DNA from: Actinokineospora iranica | Lineage (GTDB): Bacteria; Actinomycetota; Actinomycetes; Mycobacteriales; Pseudonocardiaceae | Direction: 5' to 3' | Assembly (NCBI RefSeq): GCF_900101685.1 | Contig: NZ_FMZZ01000005.1 | Span: 124,001 to 188,000 of the forward strand | DNA: 64,000 bases | Made by a program: the position numbers and the translations under genes | The notes under the pieces: model-generated | Databases searched by the model: none | Seen by the model: only the letters and a program-made list of their open reading frames with translations | What the model was told of the DNA's origin: nothing | In this document: positions 9,162 through 17,292 of the stretch, piece by piece | Layout of the letters: every line of letters starts with the position of its first letter | Numbering within the stretch: position 1 is the first letter of the stretch

Positions 9162-10301
9162 GTGACCGCGAGGGACGCGGTGGCCGGGCTCGGGGGCGCC
9201 GCAGCCGAGTTGGCCGAGACCGCGAACAAGGTCTACCGGGCGCAGCCGGGCGCGATGAACGACTTGGGCGCCACGTTCACCGCGGCCGCGACCGCCACCA
9301 TGGAATCGACGGGCAAGGTCGACGGCTCGGTCAAGCAGCTCGACGGCGCCTGGCAGGGTTCCTCCGCCGACGCGTTCGTCGGCTACATGGGCTCCTTCGC
9401 CAAGGCGGGCGCCTCGCTCAACGACGCGCTGACCGCCGCCGCGGGCGACCTGAGTGCCGCGGCCACCGGCGTCCAAGGCGCCCGCGACGCCCTGGAGGGC
9501 ATGTTCGGCGAGCTCCACGACAGCGCGACGAGCTGGCTCAACGCCCACCCGGACGCCACGGACGACGAGAAACGCCAGCACGTCGACAGCCTCGCCGGGA
9601 GCTACCGGGGCCGCGTCGCCGAGCAGGTCGACAGCGCCGAGCAGGCCGTGTCCGCCGCGGTGTCGGCGCTGAGCGGCCGGGCGGGCGCGATCAACCCCAA
9701 GTTCTCCGCCATCCCCGACCCGGGCACCCAGGCCTTCGCCCCGGCCCCCGGCAAGCCGGTCGAGTGGACGCCGACCCCACCGGCCGCCACCTCCCCCGCG
9801 AACGCGAATCCGTCGTCTTCCGCCCAAAGCTCTCCGGCCGGCAACGGTTCAGGCTCCAGCGGCTCCGGCTCCGGCTCCGGCTCCGGCTCTGGCGGTGGTG
9901 GCGGCCTCGGCCCGAGCGGCGGCCCGCCAGCCGGACCCCCGCCCGGCAACGTCCAGGAATGGATCAAACAGGCCATCGCGGAATTGCGCGCCCAGGGAAT
10001 CAACGTGACTGAGGCCGACGCGCAGCTGATCTGGGAAATCATCCAGCACGAGTCCGGCGGAAACCCGAATGCCATCAACAATTGGGACTCGAACGCCGCC
10101 AAGGGAACCCCGTCCAAGGGGCTCATGCAGTGCATTGATCCGACCTTCCAGTCGTACAAGCTCCCCGGCCACGACAATATCTGGAACCCGGTCGACAATA
10201 TCTGCGCAGGCGTGAACTACGCGATTTCCCGCTACGGCTCGCTGTCGAATGTCCCCGGTATCAAGGCTACCCACGGCGGCGGCGGATACGTGGGTTACTG
10301 A
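9162..10301 (+). CDS. WXG100 domain fused to lytic transglycosylase (SLT) domain
   Basis: 379-residue protein with three parts. Residues 1 to about 110 form a WXG100-like helical hairpin with the WQG turn at 64-66. Residues about 185-262 are a Pro/Ser/Gly linker containing a run of Gly-Ser dipeptides. Residues about 263-379 form a soluble lytic transglycosylase domain: catalytic Glu about 297 in QHESGGNPNA, then SKGLMQ at about 318-323 and NICAGVNYAISRYGS. The likely role is peptidoglycan cleavage by an enzyme exported through an ESX system, because there is no Sec signal. It could serve wall remodelling or act on neighbouring cells. No obvious immunity gene follows. Confidence 0.85.
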   Translation: MTARDAVAGLGGAAAELAETANKVYRAQPGAMNDLGATFTAAATATMESTGKVDGSVKQLDGAWQGSSADAFVGYMGSFAKAGASLNDALTAAAGDLSAAATGVQGARDALEGMFGELHDSATSWLNAHPDATDDEKRQHVDSLAGSYRGRVAEQVDSAEQAVSAAVSALSGRAGAINPKFSAIPDPGTQAFAPAPGKPVEWTPTPPAATSPANANPSSSAQSSPAGNGSGSSGSGSGSGSGSGGGGGLGPSGGPPAGPPPGNVQEWIKQAIAELRAQGINVTEADAQLIWEIIQHESGGNPNAINNWDSNAAKGTPSKGLMQCIDPTFQSYKLPGHDNIWNPVDNICAGVNYAISRYGSLSNVPGIKATHGGGGYVGY

Positions 10302-10332
10302 GTGTTCCGGGGCGGGCGGCGTGGGGCGTCAC

Positions 10333-10338
10333 TAGGCT
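10333..10338 (+). promoter_or_regulatory. Candidate -10 element of a leaderless aminotransferase transcript
   Basis: TAGGCT, the same hexamer as before purD, lies 6 bases before the ATG at 10345. No ribosome-binding site is present between them. Confidence 0.5.
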
Positions 10339-10344
10339 GAGGCC

Positions 10345-11511
10345 ATGCACGCTCACCTGCTCAAAGTCGCCAAGCGCGCGGCGGTGCCGCCGTTTCATGT
10401 GATGGATGTGCTCTCGGCGGCCAACGCGCGGCAGCGGGCGCACGGGGACATGGTGTCGCTGGCGGCTGGGCAGCCCTCGACGGGGGCGCCGGAGGCGGTG
10501 CGGTTCGCGGCTGCGGCGGCGTTGGGGTCGCTGGAGTTGGGGTACACCGAGCAGTTGGGGGTGCCGGAGCTGCGGGCGGCGATCGCGGGGCACTACGCGA
10601 GCCGGTACGCGGTGGACGTGTCGGCGCAGGACGTGGTGGTCACCGCCGGGTCGTCGGGTGGGTTCTTGTTGGCTTTCCTGTCCGCGTTCGACGCGGGTGA
10701 CCGGGTGGCTCTTGCGCGCCCGGGATACCCGGCTTACCGGAACATTCTTAGCGCTCTCGGGTGTGAGGTTGTCGAGTTGCCGTGTGACGAGAGCACGCGG
10801 TTTCAGCCGACGGTGGCCATGTTGGAGGCCGCCGGGCCGCTCGACGGGCTGATCGTGGCGAGCCCGGCCAATCCGACCGGCACGGTGTTGGCGGCCGCGG
10901 AGTTGGCCGCGATCGCGGGGTGGTGCGCCGAGCGGGGTGTGCAGCTGGTCAGCGACGAGATTTACCACGGCATCTCTTATGGAGCCGAGACCGCGTCCGC
11001 GTGGCAGTTCTCGCGGGAAGCGGTGGTGGTGAACTCGTTCTCCAAGTACTTCGGCATGACCGGGTGGCGGTTGGGGTGGCTGCTGGTCCCGCAGCGCCTG
11101 CTCCGCGCCGTGGACTGCCTTACCGGCAACTTCACCATCTGCGCTTCCGCGATCGCCCAGCACGCCGCGGTGGCCGCGTTCGACGCGGAGACCTATGCCG
11201 AGCAGGACAACCACGTGGCCCGCTACGCCACGAACCGCGGGCTGCTGCTCGACGGCCTCGCCGCGCTGGGCATCGACCGCATAGCCCCCGCTGACGGCGC
11301 GTTCTACGCGTACGCCGACGTGTCCCACCTGACGCACGACTCGATGAGCTTCTGTCAGCGCCTCTTGGCGCAGACCGGGCTCGCGATAGTGCCCGGCATC
11401 GACTTCGACCCGGAGGACGGCGGCCGGTTCGTCCGGTTTTCCTTCGCCGGGTCCACTGAGGACGTCCAAGAGGCCCTTCGACGGCTCGGCGACTGGCTGC
11501 CCCAGAGGTGA
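10345..11511 (+). CDS. PLP-dependent class I/II aminotransferase
   Basis: Predicted fold-type I aminotransferase of 388 residues. The PLP Lys lies in VNSFSKYFGMTGWRLGW (about residues 231-247). The SPANPTGTV motif near 173 and SDEIYHG near 203 contribute the Asn and Asp that bind the cofactor. The C-terminal FVRFSFAG supplies the substrate-carboxylate Arg. Monocistronic, with its own putative leaderless promoter. Substrate unknown; aspartate/alanine-type enzymes are closest in overall pattern. Confidence 0.9.
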   Translation: MHAHLLKVAKRAAVPPFHVMDVLSAANARQRAHGDMVSLAAGQPSTGAPEAVRFAAAAALGSLELGYTEQLGVPELRAAIAGHYASRYAVDVSAQDVVVTAGSSGGFLLAFLSAFDAGDRVALARPGYPAYRNILSALGCEVVELPCDESTRFQPTVAMLEAAGPLDGLIVASPANPTGTVLAAAELAAIAGWCAERGVQLVSDEIYHGISYGAETASAWQFSREAVVVNSFSKYFGMTGWRLGWLLVPQRLLRAVDCLTGNFTICASAIAQHAAVAAFDAETYAEQDNHVARYATNRGLLLDGLAALGIDRIAPADGAFYAYADVSHLTHDSMSFCQRLLAQTGLAIVPGIDFDPEDGGRFVRFSFAGSTEDVQEALRRLGDWLPQR

Positions 11512-11616
11512 CCCCCAGGGGTGATCTCAGGGACGAACCAGGGTGAAACCCGAGGTGGGAACGATCAGGCCGGTGCGATCGTTGTCGCAGGAAACGCATT
11601 CGGGGAGGCGGCAGGC

Positions 11617-11790
11617 ATGGTTCTGAAGATCATCGGCGCGGTGATCGTGATCTGGCTGGCCTTCAGCCTGATCGGCTTCATCTTCAAGGCCGTCGGCACG
11701 CTGCTGGTCGTCGCCGCGGTGGCGACGCTGGGCGTGGTGGCCTACGGCGCCATCAAGGGCAAGTCGGGCAATCGGCAGATTCGGGGCTGA
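11617..11790 (+). CDS. Small membrane protein
   Basis: 57-residue protein. I prefer ATG 11617, preceded by GGGGAGG at about 11602, over an upstream in-frame start that would add 32 polar residues. Two hydrophobic stretches, about residues 2-24 and 25-45, are followed by a short basic tail (IKGKSGNRQIRG). No family recognised. It lies between an aminotransferase and a potassium channel, each with its own likely promoter, so context gives no function. Confidence 0.6.
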   Translation: MVLKIIGAVIVIWLAFSLIGFIFKAVGTLLVVAAVATLGVVAYGAIKGKSGNRQIRG

Positions 11791-11832
11791 CCCCGCTGGT
11801 CAGACCGGGCGCCGCCGGGTGAGGATGGCGGC

Positions 11833-12633
11833 GTGTCCGACATACCAGCCCCAGGAGAACGCCGCGCCGACCCGCTTGAGCCCCGGCTCTCGGCGTGGGA
11901 AGCCCGCACCGACCTGCCGCTGACCGGGCTCGCGGTGGCGTTCCTGGTGGCCTACGCCTGGCAGGTGCTCGACGCGGGCGCGTCGCCGGGGCTGGGGTTC
12001 TGGCTGGAGGTCTGGCTGTGGGTGGTCTGGGGCGTGTTCGCCGTGGACTACGTGACCCGGCTGGCGCTCGCCCGGCACAAGTGGCGGTTCGTCGGGCGGC
12101 ACCTGTTCGACCTGGTCGTGGTGGCCTTGCCGATGGTGCGGCAGCTGCGGGCGCTGCGGCTCATCACGGTGTTCCGGGTGCTCAACCAGCGGATGGACAC
12201 CAGCTTCCGCGGGAAGACGGGCGTCTACGTCGGCGGCACGACGCTGCTGGTGGGGCTGTGCGCGTCATTGGCCGTGCTCGACGCCGAACGGCACGCGCCG
12301 GACGCGAGCATCACCACGTTCGGCGACGCCCTGTGGTGGACGCTCACCACGATCTCCACCGTCGGCTACGGCGACCACTACCCGGTCACTGTCGAGGGCA
12401 GGCTGGTGGCGGGCGCGCTGATGCTCGGCGGGATCGCCCTGCTCGGTGTGGTGACCGGTGTCATCGCGTCCTGGTTCGTGGAGAAGATCGCGGGCGCTGA
12501 GCAGTCCATCGAGGACACCACCCGCGCCGAGGTGCGGCTGCTGCGCGAAGAGCTGGCCCAGTTGCGCGCCGAGCTGCTCACCCGCGAGCGGGCTGAGCTG
12601 GATTCCCCGGCGCCGGACTCCCCGCAGCGCTGA
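11833..12633 (+). CDS. Potassium channel, voltage-gated-like fold
   Basis: 266-residue membrane protein. The selectivity filter TVGYGD lies in TTISTVGYGDHYPVT at about 176-190, after a pore helix (ALWWTLTTIS). Upstream are four hydrophobic segments, one of them Arg-rich (MVRQLRALRLITVFRVL), resembling an S4 segment, so a six-helix Kv-type subunit is likely. The C terminus (about 215-266) is a charged helix that could form a coiled coil. GTG start; the preceding hexamer GAGGAT 6 bases upstream fits a weak leaderless promoter. The last 56 bases overlap the convergent threonine aldolase gene. Confidence 0.9.
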   Translation: MSDIPAPGERRADPLEPRLSAWEARTDLPLTGLAVAFLVAYAWQVLDAGASPGLGFWLEVWLWVVWGVFAVDYVTRLALARHKWRFVGRHLFDLVVVALPMVRQLRALRLITVFRVLNQRMDTSFRGKTGVYVGGTTLLVGLCASLAVLDAERHAPDASITTFGDALWWTLTTISTVGYGDHYPVTVEGRLVAGALMLGGIALLGVVTGVIASWFVEKIAGAEQSIEDTTRAEVRLLREELAQLRAELLTRERAELDSPAPDSPQR

Positions 12634-13639
12634 TCCGGCGCAGCACCTCGGCGATGTCGAGCGCGGGCACGTCCCGGTGGGTCACGAACCGGATCGCGCC
12701 AGCCGCCTCGACCGCGAGCACCCCCACCCGGTCCAGCGCGGCCAGGGTGACCGCGGTGTCCGGCACGGTCGCGATGACGATGTTGGTCTCCGGCCGCCGC
12801 ACCGCCCAGCCCAGCTCGGCGAGCCCGTCGGCCAGCAGCGCGGCGTTCGCGTGGTCGACGGCCAGGTCCTCGACCCGCTCCAGCGCCAGCAGCCCCGCCG
12901 CGGCCAGCACACCGCCCTGCCGGACGCCTCCGCCGAGCATCTTGCGCACCCGCCGCGCCTCGGCCACGAACGCCGTCGGCCCGGCGAGCACCGACCCCAC
13001 GGGCGCGCCCAGCCCCTTGCTCAGGCAGGTCTGCACGGTGTCCACGCCCACGGTCAGCGCCGCGGGCGGCACCCCGAGCGCCACGGCCGCGTTCCACAGC
13101 CGCGCCCCGTCGAGATGCACCCGCATCCCCACGTCGCGGGCCGCGGCGACCAGCTTGGCGTGCTCGTCGGGCGGGGTCACCGTGCCGCCCGCGAAGTTGT
13201 GCGTGTTCTCCAGGCACAGCAGCCGGGTGCGCAGCGCGTAGTAGGGCGCGGCGCCCGCGCTGGCGAACGCGCGCACGTCGTCGGCGGAGACCCGGCCGGG
13301 ACCCAGGGCCCACTCCAGGGGCTGCGGCATCCCGCCCGCGAGCCACGCCGCCGTGCCCAACTCGGCCTCCAGCACGTGCGCGGCGCGCGGCGCGAGGAAC
13401 CGGTCGCCGCGGCGCAGGTGGATCATCAGCGCGATCAGGTTGCCCATGGTCCCGCTCGGCACCCACAGCGCGGCGGCCATGCCGAGCTTGACCGCGATCT
13501 CCTCTTCCAGCCTGCGCATCGTGGGGTCGTGGTCGAGCACGTCGTCGCCGACCTCGGCGGCCGACATCGCCACCCGCATGGTCTCGTCCGGCCGGGTGAC
13601 GGTGTCCGAGCGGAGGTCGATCAGCCGTGGGGAAGTCAC
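12578..13639 (-). CDS. Low-specificity threonine aldolase family enzyme
   Basis: PLP enzyme of 353 residues predicted to cleave L-threonine or similar beta-hydroxy amino acids to glycine and an aldehyde. The family opening IDLRSDTVTRP is at residues 7-17, followed by GDDVLDHDPT. HLDGARLWNA (about 175) carries the cofactor Asp, and the PLP Lys is in TCLSKGLGAPVGS (about 207-219). GTG start. The 3' end reads 56 bases into the potassium channel gene, so the two transcripts converge with overlapping coding ends. Confidence 0.9.
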   Translation of the reverse strand: MTSPRLIDLRSDTVTRPDETMRVAMSAAEVGDDVLDHDPTMRRLEEEIAVKLGMAAALWVPSGTMGNLIALMIHLRRGDRFLAPRAAHVLEAELGTAAWLAGGMPQPLEWALGPGRVSADDVRAFASAGAAPYYALRTRLLCLENTHNFAGGTVTPPDEHAKLVAAARDVGMRVHLDGARLWNAAVALGVPPAALTVGVDTVQTCLSKGLGAPVGSVLAGPTAFVAEARRVRKMLGGGVRQGGVLAAAGLLALERVEDLAVDHANAALLADGLAELGWAVRRPETNIVIATVPDTAVTLAALDRVGVLAVEAAGAIRFVTHRDVPALDIAEVLRRISAAGSPAPGNPAQPARG

Positions 13640-13721
13640 GATCCGATCACACCACAGTCGGCAATACCGCTACGGACGAGGGCGGCCGGGCGATGCGGCG
13701 TAGGAAGGCGCGACGGCACGT

Positions 13722-13747
13722 GCAACCGTTTGGCGGGCACGTCCGTC
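13722..13747 (+). promoter_or_regulatory. Candidate autoregulated sigma-factor promoter (GCAACC-N16-CGTC)
   Basis: GCAACC at 13722-13727 and CGTC at 13744-13747, separated by 16 bases, match the usual ECF promoter layout (xxAACC, 16-17 bases, CGTC). It lies 36 bases before the sigma-factor start, and the same arrangement precedes the second SigE-family gene at 50395. Confidence 0.6.
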
Positions 13748-13783
13748 CCCTATCCGTAGACAAGACGAGCGGAGAGAGTCCGC

Positions 13784-14302
13784 GTGGACCAACGCGAGGA
13801 GCAAGAGTTCGCGGAGTACTTCGCAGCGCGGCGCGACGCCGTGCGCAGAACCGCGTACCTGCTCTGCGGCGACTGGCACCGGGCGGACGACCTCGCGCAG
13901 ACCGCGTTCGTCGCGCTGCACCGGCGGTGGCGCAAGATCCGGGACCGCGGGGCCCTGGACGCCTACGTCCGCCGGTCGGTGGTGCGCGCGATGATCGACG
14001 AGACGCGCAGGCCGTGGCGGCGGGAGCGGCACGTCGAGGCGCTGCCCGAGGTGCCGTCGTCCGACGCCGAGGTCGGCGACGCGGTGGCGACGCGGTCGGC
14101 GCTGCTCGACGGTCTGACGCGAGTGCCGCCGAGGCAGCGGGCGGTGCTCGTGCTGAGGTTCCTCGAAGGGCTCGACGTCGCGGGCACCGCGGCGGCGATG
14201 AAGTGCTCGGAGGGGACCGTGAAGAGCCAGACGGCGCGCGGGCTGGCCGCTTTGCGCGACGTGCTGGGCGACGCGCTGGACGACCTGCGGTCGACATCGT
14301 GA
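13784..14302 (+). CDS. SigE-family RNA polymerase sigma factor (first of two)
   Basis: Group 4 (ECF) sigma factor of 172 residues. Region 2 is at about 12-80 (ARRDAVRRTAYLLCGDWHRADDLAQTAFVALHRRW). Region 4 is at about 110-165, with the helix-turn-helix FLEGLDVAGTAAAMKCSEGTVKSQ. No extra C-terminal domain. GTG start preceded by GGAGAGAG. Followed after a tandem repeat by a single-pass membrane protein, the usual place for an anti-sigma factor. Paralogous with the gene at 50395, which has the same gene order and promoter motif. Confidence 0.92.
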   Translation: MDQREEQEFAEYFAARRDAVRRTAYLLCGDWHRADDLAQTAFVALHRRWRKIRDRGALDAYVRRSVVRAMIDETRRPWRRERHVEALPEVPSSDAEVGDAVATRSALLDGLTRVPPRQRAVLVLRFLEGLDVAGTAAAMKCSEGTVKSQTARGLAALRDVLGDALDDLRSTS

Positions 14303-14351
14303 CGGGCGCGACGGGCGCGACGGGCGCGACGGGCGCGACGGGCGTGACGGG
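14301..14351 (+). repeat. 9-bp tandem repeat between sigma gene and partner
   Basis: Five direct copies of GACGGGCGC (the last ends in T) plus a partial sixth. The first copy contains the TGA stop of the sigma gene, and the last runs into the GGGGAGG ribosome-binding site of the next gene. Copy number would change the spacing between the two genes but not either protein. Confidence 0.85.
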
Positions 14352-14364
14352 GAGGTGGCGGTAG

Positions 14365-15132
14365 ATGGACGAGCGAAAGCTCGCCGAGCTGTTCAACGAC
14401 GTGGTCCGCGACGCGCCGCCCGCCTCGTTCGACGCGGGCGACGTGGCCGCGGCGTCGGCGAGGTTGACTCGAAAGAGGAACGGTGTCCTCGCCGGATCGG
14501 CGCTAGGATTCGCGCTGTTGGCCGGTGGCGTCGCCGCTGGCCTGGCACTGACCGGCCCGGACGGCCCGGAGCACGGCACGGCGGCCCAGGCTCCCAGCAC
14601 TGCCGGATCCGCCCCGGAACGTAACAAAGAAGCCGCGCCGAACGAGGTACCGACTGACGGTCCGGGAGTCTTCTCGGACCGGTCGGGCACAGACTCTCCC
14701 ATGGTGACGCCCAAGCAGGGGGGCTCATCGGACGGAGACGCCGGCCCAGGCGCCGGCGGCACCCCAGGTGGGTGCGGAACGGCGGACCGGGAGCTCGCTG
14801 CTGCCCTCGCGGGCGAGCTCCCGGCCGCCACTTCCGAAGGCGAGGTCCAGTCCTCGCCGCTGAGCTGCCCCACTGGCTCGGTGTCGGCCGCTCTGCCCGT
14901 GTCTGACGGGCCGAGGCACGGCGTGCTCTCGATCATGCTGACCCCCGGTGGCGTCCCGCAGATGCTGCAACCGCCGTGGGCCGACCGGGCGGGCGCGCAG
15001 GGCGTGGTGACGGTGTCGGCCTCCGGGCGCACGATCGTCCTGTCCATCGAATCGGCGCCGGGTTCGGCCGCGCCGCCGCTGGACGGCACCGCGCTGCGGG
15101 CGGTGGCCGACAAGCTGGTGCCGCGCTTCTGA
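14365..15132 (+). CDS. Single-pass membrane protein, possible anti-sigma factor
   Basis: 255-residue protein. Cytosolic N terminus of about 38 residues (MDERKLAELFNDVVRDAPP), one membrane helix at about 42-62, and an extracellular Ser/Pro/Gly-rich stalk followed by a small C-terminal domain. The start has GGGGAGG at 14350-14356. It is next to a SigE-family sigma gene, and the same topology is encoded after the second sigma gene (50901), so an anti-sigma or sensor role is reasonable. No zinc-binding anti-sigma motif (HxxxCxxC) is present, so the role is inferred from context. Confidence 0.65.
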   Translation: MDERKLAELFNDVVRDAPPASFDAGDVAAASARLTRKRNGVLAGSALGFALLAGGVAAGLALTGPDGPEHGTAAQAPSTAGSAPERNKEAAPNEVPTDGPGVFSDRSGTDSPMVTPKQGGSSDGDAGPGAGGTPGGCGTADRELAAALAGELPAATSEGEVQSSPLSCPTGSVSAALPVSDGPRHGVLSIMLTPGGVPQMLQPPWADRAGAQGVVTVSASGRTIVLSIESAPGSAAPPLDGTALRAVADKLVPRF

Positions 15133-15187
15133 GCCCTGCCTGGCAGTATTGCGCCACCATGTTTTCCCCAGCGACCGATCCGGCCCG

Positions 15188-15787
15188 ATGACCACGGCCA
15201 GCACCCCCAAGGGCGAGCGCCGCAGGCAGGCGCTGCTGGAGGCGGCGGCCGAGTTGCTGGTCGAGGGCGGGTTCGACGCCATCCGGCACCGCGCGGTCGC
15301 CGAGCGGGCCGGGCTGCCGCTGGCGTCCACCACGTACTACTTCCAGTCGCTGGACGAGCTGATCACCGCCGCCGTCGACCTGCACGGCCGCTGCGAGCTG
15401 GCCAGGGGCCGCGCGATGCTGGACGAGATGGTCGAGTGCCCGCGGGGCGCGGACCTGCTGGTCGAACTGGTCTTGGACCAGCTGCTCGGCCCGGTGCGCG
15501 GCAACAGCGACCACGACGCCGAGGCCGTCCTGCTGCGCTACGAGCGCCTGGTCGCCACCGGCCGCAGGCCCTACCTGCGGCCGCTGATGCTGGAACTCGG
15601 CGCTGAGCTGCGCACGCTGCTGCGGGAGACGCTGGCCCGCGCGGGCGCCCCGCTGGACGACGCGCGGCTGGAGCAGGTGATCGCGCTGGTCGACGGGGCG
15701 GTGGTCAACGCGCTCATCGAGGTCAACCCCGACCCGCGCGCCGCTGCCCGGCGGATGCTGCGCGAGGCGCTGGAACAGCCCCGGTAA
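15188..15787 (+). CDS. TetR-family transcriptional regulator
   Basis: 199-residue protein with a TetR DNA-binding domain at about 8-55. The helix-turn-helix is in HRAVAERAGLPLASTTYYFQSLDELI, matching the family pattern in which the recognition helix is followed by YYxF. The C-terminal ligand-binding domain gives no ligand clue. The ATG at 15188 is preferred because the family begins shortly before KGERRRQALLEAA. It lies 11 bases upstream of purB, but purB has its own likely promoter in the gap. Target genes not identified. Confidence 0.88.
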   Translation: MTTASTPKGERRRQALLEAAAELLVEGGFDAIRHRAVAERAGLPLASTTYYFQSLDELITAAVDLHGRCELARGRAMLDEMVECPRGADLLVELVLDQLLGPVRGNSDHDAEAVLLRYERLVATGRRPYLRPLMLELGAELRTLLRETLARAGAPLDDARLEQVIALVDGAVVNALIEVNPDPRAAARRMLREALEQPR

Positions 15788-15790
15788 GCT
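15785..15790 (+). promoter_or_regulatory. Candidate -10 element of a leaderless purB transcript
   Basis: TAAGCT, 8 bases before the purB GTG. It overlaps the stop codon of the TetR gene (TAA within TAAGCT). No Shine-Dalgarno sequence is present. Confidence 0.5.
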
Positions 15791-15798
15791 GGCCAAAC

Positions 15799-17250
15799 GT
15801 GACCGCAGCGCAAAAGCCCCGCATTCCCGGTGCCATTCCCAATGTCCTCGCCGGACGGTACGCCTCGGTGGAACTGGCCGCGTTGTGGTCGCCCGAGGAG
15901 AAGGTCCGGCTGGAGCGCGAGCTGTGGCTGGCCGTGCTCACCGCCCAGGCCGACCTCGGTGTCGACGTTCCCGCGCAGGCCGTCGAGGACTACCGGCGGG
16001 TGCTGCCGGTGGTCGACCTGGCGAGCATCGCGGAGCGGGAGCGGGTCACCCGGCACGACGTGAAGGCCCGCATCGAGGAGTTCAACGCCCTCGCGGGCCA
16101 CGAGCACGTGCACAAGGGCATGACCTCGCGCGACCTCACCGAGAACGTCGAGCAGCTGCAGATCCGCCGCTCGCTTGAGCTGGTCCGCACGCGGGTCGCC
16201 GCCGTCCTCGCCCGGCTCGCCCGGCTGGCCGCCGAGCACGCCGACCTGGTGCTGACCGGCCGCTCGCACAACGTCGCCGCGCAGGCCACGACCCTGGGCA
16301 AGCGCTTCGCGACCGCGGCCGACGAGCTGCTGGTCGCCTTCACCCGGCTCGACGAGCTGATCACCCGCTACCCGCTGCGCGGCGTGAAGGGCCCGGTCGG
16401 CACCGCGCAGGACATGCTCGACCTGCTCGGCGGCGACCAGGAAAAACTGGCCGAGCTGGAGCGGATCGTCGCCGACCACCTCGGCTTCGCGAACCGGTTC
16501 GACAGCGTCGGGCAGGTCTACCCGCGGTCGCTGGACTTCGACGTGGTGTCGGCGCTGGTGCAGGTGGCGGCGGCGCCGTCGAGCCTGGCGAAGACGATCC
16601 GGCTGATGGCGGGCCACGAGCTGGTCACCGAGGGCTTCAAACCGGGCCAGGTCGGCTCGTCGGCGATGCCGCACAAGATGAACACCCGCTCCTGCGAGCG
16701 CGTCAACGGTCTCGCGGTGATCCTGCGCGGCTACTCGTCCATGGTCGGCGAGCTGGCTGGCGACCAGTGGAACGAGGGCGACGTGTCCTGCTCCGTGGTC
16801 CGCCGGGTGGCCCTGCCGGACGCGTTCTTCGCCATCGACGGCTTGCTGGAGACCTTCCTGACCGTGCTGGACGAGTTCGGCGCCTACCCGGCGGTCATCG
16901 CCCGCGAGCTGGACCGCTACCTGCCGTTCCTGGCCACCACCAAGGTGCTGATGGCCGCGGTGCAGGCGGGCGTCGGCCGGGAGACCGCGCACGAGGCGAT
17001 CAAGGAGAACGCCGTCGCGGTGGCCCTCGCCATGCGCGAAGAGGGCGCGGCGGACAACGACCTGCTCGACCGCCTGGCCGCCGATTCGCGCATCCCGCTG
17101 GACCGCGCGGCGCTGGACGCGCTCCTGGCCGACCGGCTGCCGTTCACCGGTGTCGCGGGAGCGCAGGTGGCCGAGGTGGTCAAGAGGGTGGAGACAGTGC
17201 TGTCGCGTTTCCCGGAAGCCACGCGGTACGCGCCTGCCGCGATCCTCTAA
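15799..17250 (+). CDS. purB: Adenylosuccinate lyase
   Basis: Splits SAICAR to AICAR plus fumarate in purine synthesis and adenylosuccinate to AMP plus fumarate. 483 residues, typical for the actinobacterial form. The fumarase/aspartase superfamily signature is SSAMPHKMNTRSCER (about 278-292), which holds the mobile catalytic loop. The TSRDLTEN motif at about 109 and the RSHNVAAQ motif at about 155 supply substrate contacts and the catalytic His. GTG start. Followed at short distance by a MOSC-protein gene with its own -10 motif. Confidence 0.96.
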   Translation: MTAAQKPRIPGAIPNVLAGRYASVELAALWSPEEKVRLERELWLAVLTAQADLGVDVPAQAVEDYRRVLPVVDLASIAERERVTRHDVKARIEEFNALAGHEHVHKGMTSRDLTENVEQLQIRRSLELVRTRVAAVLARLARLAAEHADLVLTGRSHNVAAQATTLGKRFATAADELLVAFTRLDELITRYPLRGVKGPVGTAQDMLDLLGGDQEKLAELERIVADHLGFANRFDSVGQVYPRSLDFDVVSALVQVAAAPSSLAKTIRLMAGHELVTEGFKPGQVGSSAMPHKMNTRSCERVNGLAVILRGYSSMVGELAGDQWNEGDVSCSVVRRVALPDAFFAIDGLLETFLTVLDEFGAYPAVIARELDRYLPFLATTKVLMAAVQAGVGRETAHEAIKENAVAVALAMREEGAADNDLLDRLAADSRIPLDRAALDALLADRLPFTGVAGAQVAEVVKRVETVLSRFPEATRYAPAAIL

Positions 17251-17279
17251 GTCGGGGGACTCGCGCGGAGCGCGGCCGG

Positions 17280-17285
17280 TAGCTT
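17280..17285 (+). promoter_or_regulatory. Candidate -10 element of a leaderless MOSC-gene transcript
   Basis: TAGCTT, 7 bases before the GTG at 17293. Its position supports that GTG over an in-frame TTG at 17284, which overlaps the hexamer. Confidence 0.5.
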
Positions 17286-17292
17286 GAACCGT

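Noticed and set aside
14301..14351. Tandem repeat as a CRISPR array
   Set aside because: Units are 9 bp with no spacers and no cas genes are present.
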